The notes: generated from the sequence alone by a model not told the origin. Shown: positions 1 through 10,935, counted from the stretch's first letter. The stretch: DNA of 64,000 nucleotides from Bathymodiolus japonicus methanotrophic gill symbiont (GCF_019721995.1 NZ_BLYC01000007.1:124001-188000); one strand, 5' to 3'. Numbers and translations are program-made.

Positions 1-1
1 T

Positions 2-691
2 TTAGGTACGGGAAACTATCACCCGAAAACAGCCCAGTTCTATACGGATTACGGCTTGTTCTCATCCAGTAAAGAACTAGGTGAAGATGTCAGAAAAGTT
101 TTTGTGCAGCTAACCAGCCTGGGTAAAGTAATCAAGTTAAATAAACTGCTACAATCTCCGTTTACTCTGCATAAGGGGCTGCTTGCTAAAATTGAGCGTG
201 AAATTGATTTTGCCAAAAAAGGCGAGCCTGCAAAACTCATTTTTAAAGTCAATTCCGTGGTCGAAGAGCAGGTGATTCAGGCACTCTACAGAGCGTCACA
301 GGCTGGGGTTGAGGTTAGGCTTATTGTGCGTGGAATCTGTTCATTAAGACCGGGTATTAAAGGGGTATCTGATAATATTGAGGTGCGCTCGATTATTGGC
401 CGCTTTCTTGAGCATACCCGGGTTTATACATTTGAAAATGGTGGCAGCCAAGAGGTTTATGCATCCAGTGCTGACTTGATGAACCGCAATATGTTCAGAC
501 GCGTAGAGATTGGTTTTCCAATAGAAAATAAGCGCTTAAAACAGCGGGTGCTGAGTGACCTGGAATGTTATTTGCGAGACAATTCCCAGGCCTGGATTAT
601 GCAAAGTGATGGCAGTTATATGCAGTGTGTGCCTAAAGGTGATGTTTTCCGTGTGCAAAATGAGCTAATGGAGCAGTATTGCGTGAAATAG
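2..691 (+). CDS. ppk1: Polyphosphate kinase, C-terminal part
   Basis: Cut by the window edge, so only the last 229 or so residues are visible. The reading frame is open from base 2 and begins with the PPK1 motif LGTGNYHPKTAQFYTDYGL. Further on, the block ASSADLMNRNMFRRVEIGFP matches the C-terminal phospholipase-D-like (HKD-type) domain of PPK1. The enzyme reversibly transfers the terminal phosphate of ATP to polyphosphate through a phosphohistidine and is membrane associated. It stops at TAG just before an AT-rich gap with a MITE. I see no terminator. Family assignment is firm; only the 5' end is missing because of the window boundary. Confidence 0.93.
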   Translation, partial: LGTGNYHPKTAQFYTDYGLFSSSKELGEDVRKVFVQLTSLGKVIKLNKLLQSPFTLHKGLLAKIEREIDFAKKGEPAKLIFKVNSVVEEQVIQALYRASQAGVEVRLIVRGICSLRPGIKGVSDNIEVRSIIGRFLEHTRVYTFENGGSQEVYASSADLMNRNMFRRVEIGFPIENKRLKQRVLSDLECYLRDNSQAWIMQSDGSYMQCVPKGDVFRVQNELMEQYCVK

Positions 692-754
692 CCAGTCTAT
701 CCCCGTATAAAGTAAAACTACTGTTATGATAGAAACCAGTGAAGAATATATTGA

Positions 755-957
755 CTGAAGTTTCCCAATAATTATTTATGGTAAAATTGAAACTATGCTA
801 CAACTATATGAAAAAATAGTCTTTTCATTCGTTTCAAATGCTATTGCCTAAGGGGAATTAAGTAGGGGTTTGCTATAAACATGGCAAAACCACCTAAAAT
901 AAACCTCGATACACCAGCATTGTGTATTTCAGCTACTCAATAATTGGGAAACTTCAG
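755..957 (+). mobile_element. MITE-A copy 1 (203 bp)
   Basis: Terminal inverted repeats CTGAAGTTTCCCAAT and ATTGGGAAACTTCAG bound a 203-bp non-coding element that recurs at 6015, 6543, 38231, 56605 and 60209. The flanks here (TATATTGA and TTGCCTAT) are not duplicated, unlike three other copies, so this copy has probably recombined. It separates ppk1 from a toxin-antitoxin remnant. Confidence 0.9.
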
Positions 958-992
958 TTGCCTATATAAAACCCCATAAATTAGATAATATT

Positions 993-1213
993 ATGCTGGC
1001 GTTGCATGGGATTAAAAAATTAACGGGAATCAGCGTATTAAAGAGCTTGAAGAAAGTTTAAAAAAAGAAGCACATCTGCCAGTGAAAAAAACATCTAAGT
1101 GGCAGAAAATGGTACAGGAAATTGAAGAAAAAGCATTTGATTTAGGTGATTATACGGATGTATTTAATCGGGATAGAGAGGAATTTAGACAATCAATTAC
1201 CTTTGATGAATAA
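993..1213 (+). pseudogene. Antitoxin-like gene remnant, frameshifted
   Basis: A charged reading frame from about 1016 to the stop at 1213 (containing RIKELEESLKK and EEFRQSITFDE) lies 6 bases before a PIN-domain toxin gene, the normal place of its antitoxin. That frame has no start codon. The only nearby ATG (993) is in another frame that would join after about 9 codons with a one-base shift. The 5' end is close to MITE-A and may have been lost to it. Calling it an antitoxin rests on position and size alone. Confidence 0.45.
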
Positions 1214-1219
1214 GTAAAA

Positions 1220-1669
1220 ATGAAGTACCTATTCGATTCTAATGTTGTTTCCGACATCTATAACATTTCGTCCGTTAACCACGCTGTAGTTATAAAAAAA
1301 TTACTTAGCTTGAAAGAAAATGATGAAATATTTGTTTCTATTTTAACGATATACGAATTTGAATATGCCTTTGCAAACTCACCAGAACATAAGAAGGTTG
1401 AATTACAGGCGACGATTCAGCAGATTCAGCAGATTCAGCAAGACTTTGTTGTTTTGCCATTGACTCCATCTGAAGCTAAGATTTTTGGTGATTTGAAAAA
1501 GCAATTTAAAGAATTAAGAAAAGCTAAACGGGAGACGCTTAAAAAGCATACTCTGGATTTAATGATAGCTGCCAGCGCAATAGGTCAGGGTATTGTTTTA
1601 GTCAGTGCTGATAAAATATATAAGGATATTCAGTTTCTTGATTCTGAGCTAAAGCTTGATTGTAGTTAA
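1220..1669 (+). CDS. PIN-domain ribonuclease toxin (VapC-like)
   Basis: 149 residues. It starts MKYLFDSNVVSDIYN, with the early acidic residue of PIN nucleases (D6), a mid-protein YEFEYA acidic motif, and a late HTLDLMIAASAI block that supplies the next aspartate, followed by the usual LVSADKIYKDI. PIN toxins cut RNA using Mg2+ held by these acidic residues. A QQIQQIQQ repeat at residues 65-72 reflects a short triplet repeat in the DNA. The upstream antitoxin appears damaged, which would be unusual if the toxin were active. I am confident of the fold, not of the target. Confidence 0.75.
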   Translation: MKYLFDSNVVSDIYNISSVNHAVVIKKLLSLKENDEIFVSILTIYEFEYAFANSPEHKKVELQATIQQIQQIQQDFVVLPLTPSEAKIFGDLKKQFKELRKAKRETLKKHTLDLMIAASAIGQGIVLVSADKIYKDIQFLDSELKLDCS

Positions 1670-1781
1670 GGTATATCATACATGGTCACGGCTTACTAGA
1701 ACTCAGTTGTTCCTTGCTAACTATCTTAGTTAATGACAGTGACTCCGCCGGTAACAAGAAAAATTTGTAAATAAGATATTA

Positions 1782-3923
1782 ATGCCTCCCATATTAAAAA
1801 CTCTCTTTATTATTCTAAGCTATCTATGTCTGTTTGCCTGCAATGAACAGGTGCTGAATAATCCATATCCCGCGTCAGCAGATAAAGGCCTGGCAGTTTT
1901 ATATTCTTCTTTTTCTGAGCGTCCCCGGCACCTGGATCCGGCAAAGTCCCATAGTTCCAATGAATATGTTTTTATCGGCCAGATTTATGAGCCGCCGTTT
2001 CAGTACCATTACCTAAAACGTCCGTATGAGCTAGAGCTGTTAACCGCAACGCAAATGCCCGAAATTATTTACTTGGATAGTGCAGGCCAGGTTTTAGCGG
2101 AAGATACCCCGGCTGAACAAATCGCCTTTTCAGATTATATTATTGCTATTAAGCCGGATATCCAGTATCAGCCTCATGCTGCGCTAGCCAGGAAAAAGCA
2201 AGGTGGATATTTGTATCATCAGCTTACACCACAGCAATTATCCCGGATAACGCAGCTAAGTGATTTTACCCAGACCGGTACGCGTGAATTAACTGCGGCT
2301 GATTATGTACACCAAATAAAGCGCCTGGTACATCCTCAAATTTCCTCACCCATAGCCGAGCTGATGAAACAATATATTGCGGGTTTGAGCGATTATGCCC
2401 TAACCATAAAAGATCAGCCACGTACTGCGCTGAAAGATTTCGCGATTAGCGGTGTCGAGGTCATAGATAAATATCGCTACAAAATACGCATAAAAGGTAA
2501 GTATCCGCAATTTATCTATTGGCTGGCTATGCCATTTTTTGCGCCGATGCCGTGGGAGGCGGATGCCTTTTATAGCCAGCAAGGGTTGATTGATAAAAAT
2601 ATTACCCTGGACTGGCAGCCACTAGGCACAGGTCCTTTTATGCTGGAAGAAAATAACCCAAACCTGCAGATGGTGATGCTTAAAAATCCTAATTACCATG
2701 CCGCCTTTTACCCACATGAAGGTGAGCCAGGCGATAGGGAAAAGGGTTTGTTAGACGATGCGGGTAAGCGCTTACCCTTTATTGACAAAGCCGTTTATCG
2801 GCTGGAAAAAGAAACCATTCCTTACTGGAACAAATTTCTACAAGGGTATTATGATGCCTCGGGTATTGCATCCGATAGCTTTGACCAGGCGGTGCAATTT
2901 ACCGGTGATGGTGAGCTAGGTCTAACGCCATCAATGTTGGATAAAGGCATGCAGTTACAAACCGCAGTAACCAGCTCTATCTTTTACATGGGCTTTAATA
3001 TGCTGGACTCAGTGGTCGGTGGTGATAGCGAACGGGCACGTAAATTACGCCTGGCAATATCCATCGCTATCGATTATGAAGAATATATTTCTATTTTTAT
3101 GAATGGACGAGGGGTCACAGCACAAGGGGTCATTCCACCCACAATCTTTGGCTTCAGTGAAGGAGAGCAGGGCATTAATACCTATGTTTATGACTGGGTT
3201 GGCGAACAGGCCCGACGTAAACCCTTACAGGAGGCCAGACATTTAATGCAAGAGGCAGGTTATGCAGAGGGTATCGATGCCTCAACCGGTGAAGCATTGA
3301 TTTTATATCTGGATACAGCAGCCAGTGGTCCTGATGATAGAGCGCGACTAAACTGGTATCGTAAACAGTTTTCCAAGCTGGGTATACAACTGGTAATACG
3401 GGCAACGGATTACAACCGCTTCCAGCAGAAAATGCTCAATGGCAATGCGCAAATTTTTATGTGGGGCTGGAACGCGGACTACCCGGATCCGGAAAACTTC
3501 TTCTTCCTCTTATATGGTGCAAATGGCAAGGTTGAGCATGGGGGAGGAAATGCAGTAAATTATCAGAATAATGAGTTTGATCGCCTGTTTAAGCAAATGA
3601 GTAATATGGAAAATAGTCCAGAGCGCCGGGCGATGGTAGAAAAAATGCAGGAAATCATTCGCCATGATGCCCCCTGGGTGTATGGGTTTCATCCAAAAAG
3701 TTTTTCCTTATTTCATAGCTGGTATCATAATTTAAAGCCTAACTTAATGGCTAATAATAAACTAAAATACCAGCGTATAGACCCACGGCAACGCGAGCAA
3801 CTAAGACAGCAATGGAACCAGCCAGTATTATGGCCGATTATCGGACTGGTTTTTCTTATGGTTTTGCTGGTTCTGCCGGCAGTACGCAGCTTTCAACGCC
3901 GTGCAAAAGAGACGATTAAGTAA
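1782..3923 (+). CDS. ABC transporter substrate-binding lipoprotein, family 5 (peptide type)
   Basis: 713 residues. An N-terminal signal ends in a lipobox-like LCLFAC at residues 15-20, suggesting a lipoprotein. The body matches family 5 extracellular solute-binding proteins (OppA/YejA type), with the early RHLDPAKS motif and the late MWGWNADYPDPENFF motif. Unusually, the C-terminus carries a transmembrane helix (about residues 682-703) followed by a basic tail. It overlaps the permease gene by one base (TAATG), so the two are co-translated. The likely role is delivery of oligopeptides or a related solute to the permease. The second permease and ATPase genes expected in such operons are absent here. 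Confidence 0.85.
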   Translation: MPPILKTLFIILSYLCLFACNEQVLNNPYPASADKGLAVLYSSFSERPRHLDPAKSHSSNEYVFIGQIYEPPFQYHYLKRPYELELLTATQMPEIIYLDSAGQVLAEDTPAEQIAFSDYIIAIKPDIQYQPHAALARKKQGGYLYHQLTPQQLSRITQLSDFTQTGTRELTAADYVHQIKRLVHPQISSPIAELMKQYIAGLSDYALTIKDQPRTALKDFAISGVEVIDKYRYKIRIKGKYPQFIYWLAMPFFAPMPWEADAFYSQQGLIDKNITLDWQPLGTGPFMLEENNPNLQMVMLKNPNYHAAFYPHEGEPGDREKGLLDDAGKRLPFIDKAVYRLEKETIPYWNKFLQGYYDASGIASDSFDQAVQFTGDGELGLTPSMLDKGMQLQTAVTSSIFYMGFNMLDSVVGGDSERARKLRLAISIAIDYEEYISIFMNGRGVTAQGVIPPTIFGFSEGEQGINTYVYDWVGEQARRKPLQEARHLMQEAGYAEGIDASTGEALILYLDTAASGPDDRARLNWYRKQFSKLGIQLVIRATDYNRFQQKMLNGNAQIFMWGWNADYPDPENFFFLLYGANGKVEHGGGNAVNYQNNEFDRLFKQMSNMENSPERRAMVEKMQEIIRHDAPWVYGFHPKSFSLFHSWYHNLKPNLMANNKLKYQRIDPRQREQLRQQWNQPVLWPIIGLVFLMVLLVLPAVRSFQRRAKETIK

Positions 3924-4900
3924 TGTTTAATTATATCCTGCGACGTTTTATCTATGCCTTTCCCTTATTACTAGGGGTCAATATCCTTACCTTTGTGCTG
4001 TTTTTTATCGTCAATAGCCCAGATGATATGGCGCGTATGCAACTAGGTCAGAAGCATGTTACCGAGCAGGCGATTGATAACTGGAAGCAGCAGCGTGGCT
4101 ATGACTTGCCATTATTGTTTAATCCGACCAAGACTGGGCTGGATAAAATTAAAGCCACCATTTTTTACCAAAAATCCCTGCGCTTATTTGCCTTTGATTT
4201 TGGCATTTCAGATAGTGGCAGGAATATAGACCAGGATATACAGCAACGTATGTGGCCCAGTTTAGCAGTGGCTTTACCCTCGCTGATAGTCGGTTTAATT
4301 GTTAATATCAGCGTTGCCTTAATGATGGTGCTATTTCGGCAGAGCTATCTGGAATTTAGCATAATCGTGCTGTGTATTATTATTATGTCGATTTCTTCTT
4401 TATTCTATATTATTGGTGGGCAGTTTATTATCGGTAAATTACTGATGCTGGTGCCGATCTCTGGTTACGATACCGGGATCAATGCCTACAAATTCCTGAT
4501 ACTGCCCGTGCTTATCAGCGTAGTGTCTGGCGTAGGGGCAGGGGCGCGTTGGTACCGTACCTTATTCCTAGAAGAAATAGAGCAGGATTGTGTGCGTACT
4601 GCGCGGGCAAAAGGACTGACAGAAACACAGGTGCTTTTTAAACATGTACTAAAAAATGCCATGATTCCAATTCTTACGGGCGTGGTGGTTGTGCTGCCAT
4701 TACTCTTTATGGGGAGCCTGATTACCGAGTCATTCTTTAGTATTCCAGGCTTAGGCAGTTATACGATAGATGCGATTAATAGCCAGGATTTTGCCATCGT
4801 TAGGGCCATGGTATTTCTAGGCTCTGTACTATATATCATAGGCTTATTGCTAACCGATATTTCCTACACACTGGTTGATCCGCGCGTGCGGTTGAGCTAG
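3923..4900 (+). CDS. ABC transporter permease (OppB/YejB type)
   Basis: 325 residues, with an N-terminal helix (YILRRFIYAFPLLLGVNIL) typical of OppB-like permeases, several further membrane helices, and the cytoplasmic EAA loop near the C-terminus (RTARAKGLTETQVLFKHVL) that contacts the ATPase. It ends TDISYTLVDPRVRLS, the usual end for the family. It begins at the ATG overlapping the stop of the binding-protein gene. No second permease (OppC/YejE) follows: the next 330 bases hold only a promoter, so the operon seems truncated or continues elsewhere. Confidence 0.88.
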   Translation: MFNYILRRFIYAFPLLLGVNILTFVLFFIVNSPDDMARMQLGQKHVTEQAIDNWKQQRGYDLPLLFNPTKTGLDKIKATIFYQKSLRLFAFDFGISDSGRNIDQDIQQRMWPSLAVALPSLIVGLIVNISVALMMVLFRQSYLEFSIIVLCIIIMSISSLFYIIGGQFIIGKLLMLVPISGYDTGINAYKFLILPVLISVVSGVGAGARWYRTLFLEEIEQDCVRTARAKGLTETQVLFKHVLKNAMIPILTGVVVVLPLLFMGSLITESFFSIPGLGSYTIDAINSQDFAIVRAMVFLGSVLYIIGLLLTDISYTLVDPRVRLS

Positions 4901-5232
4901 GCCAGGGCGGGATGTCTTGCTCTGAGCGGAAAAGGTGACACCATTTATAAGTTTTTAAAATCATAACCGAAAGCCCTTATTTCTGGTACCAATTCCCTGC
5001 TATCTCATAATCGAATAAATCAAACGGGAGCTAATGGAGCAACGATGAGCAGAGCTAGGAGCAAAGGGGGCATGGATCAAGGGGGGCAGAGTCGATTGAT
5101 ACAGCCTTTTTCTTTTAATAACTCAGAGCTCCTATCTCACTCCGCGCGACTTTGGCTCCTTTGATTTATTTGACATGCTAAATTACTAGGGCTATTGTAT
5201 CTACAATTAGATATACGTAGAGAGAAGCTATC
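4901..5232. other. Gene-free gap after the permease
   Basis: I see no coding frame with family features here. The only interpretable signal is the promoter-like pair at 5170-5198. The partner permease and ATPase genes expected next are missing, so this may be a deletion or rearrangement junction. Confidence 0.5.
5170..5198 (+). promoter_or_regulatory. Sigma-70-type promoter for the MazE-like gene
   Basis: A perfect TTGACA (5170-5175) is separated by 17 bases from TATTGT (5193-5198), about 35 bases before the ATG at 5233. Confidence 0.6.
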
Positions 5233-5479
5233 ATGGAAACAGAAATAAAAAAATGGGGCAATAGTGCTGCTGCCAAGTAAAATTCTCGTTGCTGCTCGCA
5301 TTAGCACCGGTAGTTCTATTTCAATCGAAGTAAAAGGTCGAAAAATCATTATAGAGGAAATTGCAGAGCCGAAAGCAAAGCGACTTAAATTTCCTTTTAG
5401 TGAACAAGCATTACTGGAAGGGCTAACTCCCGAATTAGCTCATGCTGATGAAACATATAGGAATAATTTTGTTATTTGA
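5233..5479 (+). pseudogene. MazE/AbrB-type antitoxin, frameshifted
   Basis: The start METEIKKWGNSAA matches the swapped-hairpin AbrB fold of MazE antitoxins. It is followed, in another frame, by LPSKILVAARISTGSSISIEV, which is its direct continuation. The break lies near 5264-5272, where a few bases that would encode a V-R-L-like linker seem lost. The C-terminal toxin-binding tail is intact to the stop at 5479. No MazF toxin gene follows. It is either a decayed antitoxin or a sequencing indel. Confidence 0.65.
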
Positions 5480-5556
5480 GTATCTGTCAGGCGTACATAT
5501 TTCATGTCTTTAATAAAAATTTTGTGACGTAATACAGTCTTTATTCTTTATAAAAT

Positions 5557-5802
5557 TCACGTTCTAATTGTTTGAGTGAAGAAGTTTCCAGGTTTTTTTC
5601 TGGCACGTACATCCCCCATAGCTGCCTGAGTTTCTTTATTGGGTAATGTAACATTAAAAGGTAAGCCTCGTTTAGCAACAATTAGGTTGGTAAAGATATT
5701 AACAGCTTCACTAAAGTTTAAGCCAAGATCAGCAAGGATTTGTTTTGCTTCTGCCAGTTTTTTTTGGTCTAAACGTAAGCTTGTTTGTGTTTTTGTACTC
5801 AT
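5557..5802 (-). CDS. RelB/DinJ-family antitoxin
   Basis: 81 residues starting MSTKTQTSLRLDQKKLAEAK, a ribbon-helix-helix DNA-binding domain of the RelB/DinJ antitoxin family, with GLNFSEAVNIFTNLIV in the second helix. The frame stays open upstream of this ATG, but the family starts here. No RelE/YafQ toxin gene is adjacent, so it looks orphaned. Most of the coding sequence is duplicated about 530 bases downstream in damaged form. Confidence 0.75.
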   Translation of the reverse strand: MSTKTQTSLRLDQKKLAEAKQILADLGLNFSEAVNIFTNLIVAKRGLPFNVTLPNKETQAAMGDVRARKKPGNFFTQTIRT

Positions 5803-6109
5803 ATTGTAGAATCCTTGGGTAACATAAATATATAGCATACCATATGGGTTGCTATTTTCTCTAGAAAAGTATCTTCCCAAGGGAAACTCGGGAGCTTTAG
5901 CAAGATCAAGAAGGTAGGGGTCAGCCAGCTTGATTTAGTAGGTACAGCAAAACCATCCAGCCATTTTAAAGTGGTTTAGAATGTATACTTTAATTGACGC
6001 TTATATTCATCGAGCTGAAGTTTCCCAATAATTATTTATGGTAAAATTAAAACTATGCTACAACTATATGAAAAAATAGTCTTCTCATTCGTTTCAAATG
6101 CTATTGCCT
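5683..6109. repeat. Direct duplication, copy 1 (antitoxin start plus MITE-A half)
   Basis: About 425 bp repeated at 6216-6639. The block runs from the 5' half of the RelB-like gene through its upstream region into MITE-A. The copies differ mainly by one- to three-base indels in short runs, which suggests recent duplication with decay, or uncorrected read errors. Confidence 0.8.
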
Positions 6110-6214
6110 AAGGGGAATTAAGTAGGGGTTTGCTATAAACATGTGCAAAAAACCACTAAGAATAAACCTCGATCACCAGCATGGTATTTCAGTCCAGCAC
6201 CGCTCAATAATTGG
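6015..6214 (+). mobile_element. MITE-A copy 2, right end lost
   Basis: Starts with CTGAAGTTTCCCAAT and follows the MITE-A consensus with small indels, but stops at AATAATTGG, a few bases short of the full right inverted repeat. There the second copy of the duplicated block begins. Confidence 0.8.
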
Positions 6215-6215
6215 T

Positions 6216-7470
<1,255 letters not shown>

Positions 7471-8664
7471 TTAATTTAACGGGACAAGAACCCAGTTCTT
7501 ATCAATTTTTTCTAATTTTTGCTGACCAGCAAACGGCTCTGCATTATCCTGCTGGCCAGATAACTGCTTGATGACTATGCACCCAGTCGCGCGTAGATCG
7601 CGTATTTTATCATCCAGCGTACGATCGCCGGGAGCGTATGGTGCGAAAACTTTAACCTGGTCATCTGCTACCTTATCCTGCTTAGTCAGTGCTGCCAGAA
7701 CTTTTAGGTCTGCACTAAAGCCGGTTGCCGGTCTGGCATTGCCAAAAATTTGACCGATATTATCGTAACGTCCGCCACGCGCTATTTCCTTACCAACTTC
7801 AGGAACAATCGCGGCAAACACCATGCCTGTATGGTAATGATATCCACGCAATTCTGCCAGGTCGAAACTGATGGTTAATTCAGGATAGTAACTGTGCAGA
7901 ATATCCGCTAGTTCTTCTAGTTGTGTGAGTGCCTTGTTAACACTTGCATCTACCGAAGCAAACACAGCTTTTGCTTTAGCTAATACCGATTTATCGCCAT
8001 TTAATTTAGGTAATGCGAGAAACACTTTCTGTATGTCTGAGCTTACCGCATAGCTGTCTATAAGCTCACTCAATTCACAATTGGCCTTACGTTGCAAGAC
8101 CTCGAATAATGCCAGCTCTTGCTCCTCAGTCAAATTCGCCTGTGCCACCAGTCCACGGTAAATACCCACATGACCTAAATCCAGATGCACATTTTTCAAC
8201 CCCGCCATTGCCAGAACTTCCAGCATCAACTGAATCACCTCGGTATCACTATCTATACCGGAATGACCAAATAGTTCCGCGCCAATTTGCATCGGAATCC
8301 GGGTTTTATACAAAGCACCACCACGTGTATGCAGTGTCGTACCTTCATAGCAAAGCCGCGAAACTTGCTGATGACTTAAGCTATGCGCATCAATTCTTGC
8401 GACCTGTGGGGTCATATCCGCACGTATGCCTAACATTTCACCGCTAAGTTGATCAGTTAACTTAAAGGTCTGCAAGTTCAAGTCATGCGCTGATCCGGTA
8501 AGCAAGGAATCCAGATAGTCAATAAATGGCGGAACTACTTTTTCATAACCCCAACACTCGAATACATCAAGCAACTGTCGCCGTAAAAATTCCAGGCGTT
8601 GCGCATCTGCAGGCAAAATTTCTTCAACACCATCTGGCAGTAGCCAAGGGTCTCTTTGTAACAT
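7471..8664 (-). CDS. hisZ: ATP phosphoribosyltransferase regulatory subunit HisZ
   Basis: 397 residues from MLQRDPWLLPDGVEEILP. It is a class II aminoacyl-tRNA-synthetase-like (HisRS paralogue) protein with the motif LGIRADMTPQVARIDAH and the late GGRYDNIGQIFGNARPATGFS block. HisZ binds short-form HisG and is required for the first step of histidine synthesis. The frame extends 11 codons upstream, but the family starts at this methionine. Its place between hflC and purA is common in Gammaproteobacteria, and the gap to purA is only 12 bases. Confidence 0.92.
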   Translation of the reverse strand: MLQRDPWLLPDGVEEILPADAQRLEFLRRQLLDVFECWGYEKVVPPFIDYLDSLLTGSAHDLNLQTFKLTDQLSGEMLGIRADMTPQVARIDAHSLSHQQVSRLCYEGTTLHTRGGALYKTRIPMQIGAELFGHSGIDSDTEVIQLMLEVLAMAGLKNVHLDLGHVGIYRGLVAQANLTEEQELALFEVLQRKANCELSELIDSYAVSSDIQKVFLALPKLNGDKSVLAKAKAVFASVDASVNKALTQLEELADILHSYYPELTISFDLAELRGYHYHTGMVFAAIVPEVGKEIARGGRYDNIGQIFGNARPATGFSADLKVLAALTKQDKVADDQVKVFAPYAPGDRTLDDKIRDLRATGCIVIKQLSGQQDNAEPFAGQQKLEKIDKNWVLVPLN

Positions 8665-8737
8665 GATATTTATCCAGTTCACACAAAAACGCCCCATATA
8701 AATGGAGCGCTTATTCGATCAATTCAAGTCAGTTCAA

Positions 8738-9595
8738 TTACTTCATCTTCTTGAAATATTTAAAGAAATCTGAATCTGGCTCAGTTACCATAAGATTTCC
8801 CGAATTAGCAAAGGTTTCTTTATATGCTGCCATGCTCCGATAAAAAGCATAAAACTCTATATCTTCTCCGTAAGCCTTAGCATAGATTTCAGATGCAGTC
8901 GCATCACCCTGTCCTTTAGCAACCTCAGCATCACGGTAGGCGTTCGCTAGAATAATTTCTTTCTGCTTATCCGCATCCGCACGGACACGCTCTGCTGCTT
9001 CTGAACCCTGAGATCTAAATTCACGAGCAACACGGGCACGCTCTGCTTCCATACGACTGTAAACTGATTGGCTGACCTCTTTAGGCAAATCAATACGTTT
9101 TACTTGTACATCCACAATTTCAATACCCAAATTGGCAGCGGCACTGGCTGTATTAGCAATCAATGCTTCACGTACAGCACGACGGTCAGTAGAAACCAGC
9201 TCTTTAATATCCCGCTTACTGAACTGACTACGGAATGCATCTTTAATAATTTGATCCAGACGCACATTAGCCTGATAAGTATCACCTGCCACCGAGGTAT
9301 AAAACGTTGTGACATCGCCGATGCGCCATTTAACAAATGAATCAACAATCACATTCTTCTTTTCAGCAGTCAAGAACCGCTCTGGTGATGAATCCAGGGT
9401 TAAAATACGTGAATCAAATTTCTTAACATTATTAATGAAGGGCATTTTAAAATGTAAGCCGGGCTTATAGTCCGACTTCATAATTTCCCCAAATTTAAAT
9501 TTTATGGATTTTTCTGTTTCGCTAACAGTAAAAACACTCATCATAATAACGGTAAAAACTACCCCAAGAGTAACTAAAATTTTATTTGCTGTCAT
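8738..9595 (-). CDS. hflC: HflC, modulator of FtsH protease
   Basis: 285 residues, with an N-terminal membrane anchor (ILVTLGVVFTVIMMSVFTVS) followed by a periplasmic SPFH/band-7 domain (from TEKSIKFKFGEI) and a coiled coil with RVRADADKQKEIILANAY. HflK and HflC form a large membrane ring that holds FtsH and tunes turnover of membrane proteins. It lies 2 bases after hflK, so is translationally coupled to it. Somewhat shorter than the E. coli protein (334). Confidence 0.94.
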   Translation of the reverse strand: MTANKILVTLGVVFTVIMMSVFTVSETEKSIKFKFGEIMKSDYKPGLHFKMPFINNVKKFDSRILTLDSSPERFLTAEKKNVIVDSFVKWRIGDVTTFYTSVAGDTYQANVRLDQIIKDAFRSQFSKRDIKELVSTDRRAVREALIANTASAAANLGIEIVDVQVKRIDLPKEVSQSVYSRMEAERARVAREFRSQGSEAAERVRADADKQKEIILANAYRDAEVAKGQGDATASEIYAKAYGEDIEFYAFYRSMAAYKETFANSGNLMVTEPDSDFFKYFKKMK

Positions 9596-9597
9596 GT

Positions 9598-10788
9598 TTA
9601 GCGCCCTCTCGGCATACGTCCACGACCTGTAGGCCGAGGTGTGTTATTGGGGTAAGGTTGCGTTACCGTTGGTGTAGACTGGTAAGTATTAACCAGTTTT
9701 TTCATTACCTTAGACTTACTACCCAATTTATCTAGCGGTAAATACATAAGATTATTACCACCTTTAACATCAACCATCACCATATCCGTACTAGACATCA
9801 CCGACTCCAGGGTATCCAGATAAATACGCTTGCGAGTAACTTCCGGCGCTTTTTTATATTCTTTTAATATCTGCGTAAAACGACTCACATCCCCTTCCGC
9901 CGCTGAAATAATACGTGACTTATAACCTTCCGATTCCTGCATCAGTCTGGCTGCCGCTCCACGTGCCTTTGGCACGATATCATTGGCGTAGGCTTCTGCT
10001 TCATTAATCAGGCGCTGTTTATCTTCACGCGCTTTAATAGCATCTTCAAATGCACTTTGTACCTGGTCAGGTGGCTGCGCATCCTGTAGGTTCACACTGG
10101 TTATAATAATACCAGAATCATAAGAATCCATAACCCGCTGAATTTCAGTCTTAATATCAGCAACAATCTGACTACGACCTTCGGTTAACGCAAAGTCCAT
10201 GGTATTTCCACCAATAACACCACGTTCAACACTTTCGGTCACCTGTTTTAAAGTTGCTGTCTGGTTAAGTATATTAAATAAATATTTTTTAGCATCACTC
10301 ACCTGGTACTGAACCGCTAAACGTACATCAACAATATTTTCATCTTTAGTCAGCATTAGTGCTTCCTGGGCAACCGTTCCTTTACGGCCACCACCAGAAC
10401 GATAACCAACCTCTAAAGAACGCACCTTGGAGATATTAACAATATCGACACTTTCAATCGGTGCTGGCAATTTCCAGTTCAAGCCAGGTTGCGTGGTCGT
10501 AGTATATTTGCCAAAGCGCAATTCAACACCGCGATTTCCCTCATCCACAACATAGAAACCACTCGCCAGCCAAAGTGCAATTGCACCCAGCGCTAAAAAC
10601 CCCAGGCCTTTTAACGACGGTGAAGAGTCATTATCACCTCCGTCTGCGCCTTTATTACCACCAAACAAGCCGCCTAATTTATCCTGTAGCGAACGTATCG
10701 CCTCATCTAAATCGGGAGGACCATTGTCCTCATTACGCCCACTCCAAGGGTCTTTCTTCTTATCGCCACCCGGCTCATTCCAAGACAT
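9598..10788 (-). CDS. hflK: HflK, modulator of FtsH protease
   Basis: 396 residues. A Gly/Asp-rich cytoplasmic N-terminus begins MSWNEPGGDKKKDPWSG, as in HflK. One membrane helix (about residues 61-78) is followed by the SPFH domain (DEGNRGVELRFGKY), a long coiled coil, and a Pro/Arg-rich tail. It partners HflC in the FtsH-HflKC complex. The 147-base gap from hflX may hold a secondary promoter, but no clear boxes were seen. Confidence 0.95.
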   Translation of the reverse strand: MSWNEPGGDKKKDPWSGRNEDNGPPDLDEAIRSLQDKLGGLFGGNKGADGGDNDSSPSLKGLGFLALGAIALWLASGFYVVDEGNRGVELRFGKYTTTTQPGLNWKLPAPIESVDIVNISKVRSLEVGYRSGGGRKGTVAQEALMLTKDENIVDVRLAVQYQVSDAKKYLFNILNQTATLKQVTESVERGVIGGNTMDFALTEGRSQIVADIKTEIQRVMDSYDSGIIITSVNLQDAQPPDQVQSAFEDAIKAREDKQRLINEAEAYANDIVPKARGAAARLMQESEGYKSRIISAAEGDVSRFTQILKEYKKAPEVTRKRIYLDTLESVMSSTDMVMVDVKGGNNLMYLPLDKLGSKSKVMKKLVNTYQSTPTVTQPYPNNTPRPTGRGRMPRGR

Positions 10789-10935
10789 TCTCTAACTCCA
10801 CGCTAATACTGCAAAAATGTTCAGCCCTTGCAGGCTATCAATATAATACTTATCTAAGTTCAACCCATTTTTCCAGGATAAAACTTTTTTCAACTGACTA
10901 ATTATCCTAAAAAACGCATTGTTTAACAATGCTGG

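Noticed and set aside
755-957. CRISPR array
   Set aside because: Repeats are dispersed MITEs with inverted ends and target duplications, not regularly spaced short direct repeats. No cas gene was seen.
1390-1445. Triplet repeat in the PIN toxin gene as a phase-variable tract
   Set aside because: Only about three imperfect copies of a 9-base unit (CAGCAGATT type), too few to suggest slippage control.
9160-9348. Overlapping minor frames within hflC, hflX, coxA, dnaX and similar genes
   Set aside because: They lie in alternate frames of well-supported genes and lack family features or start signals.
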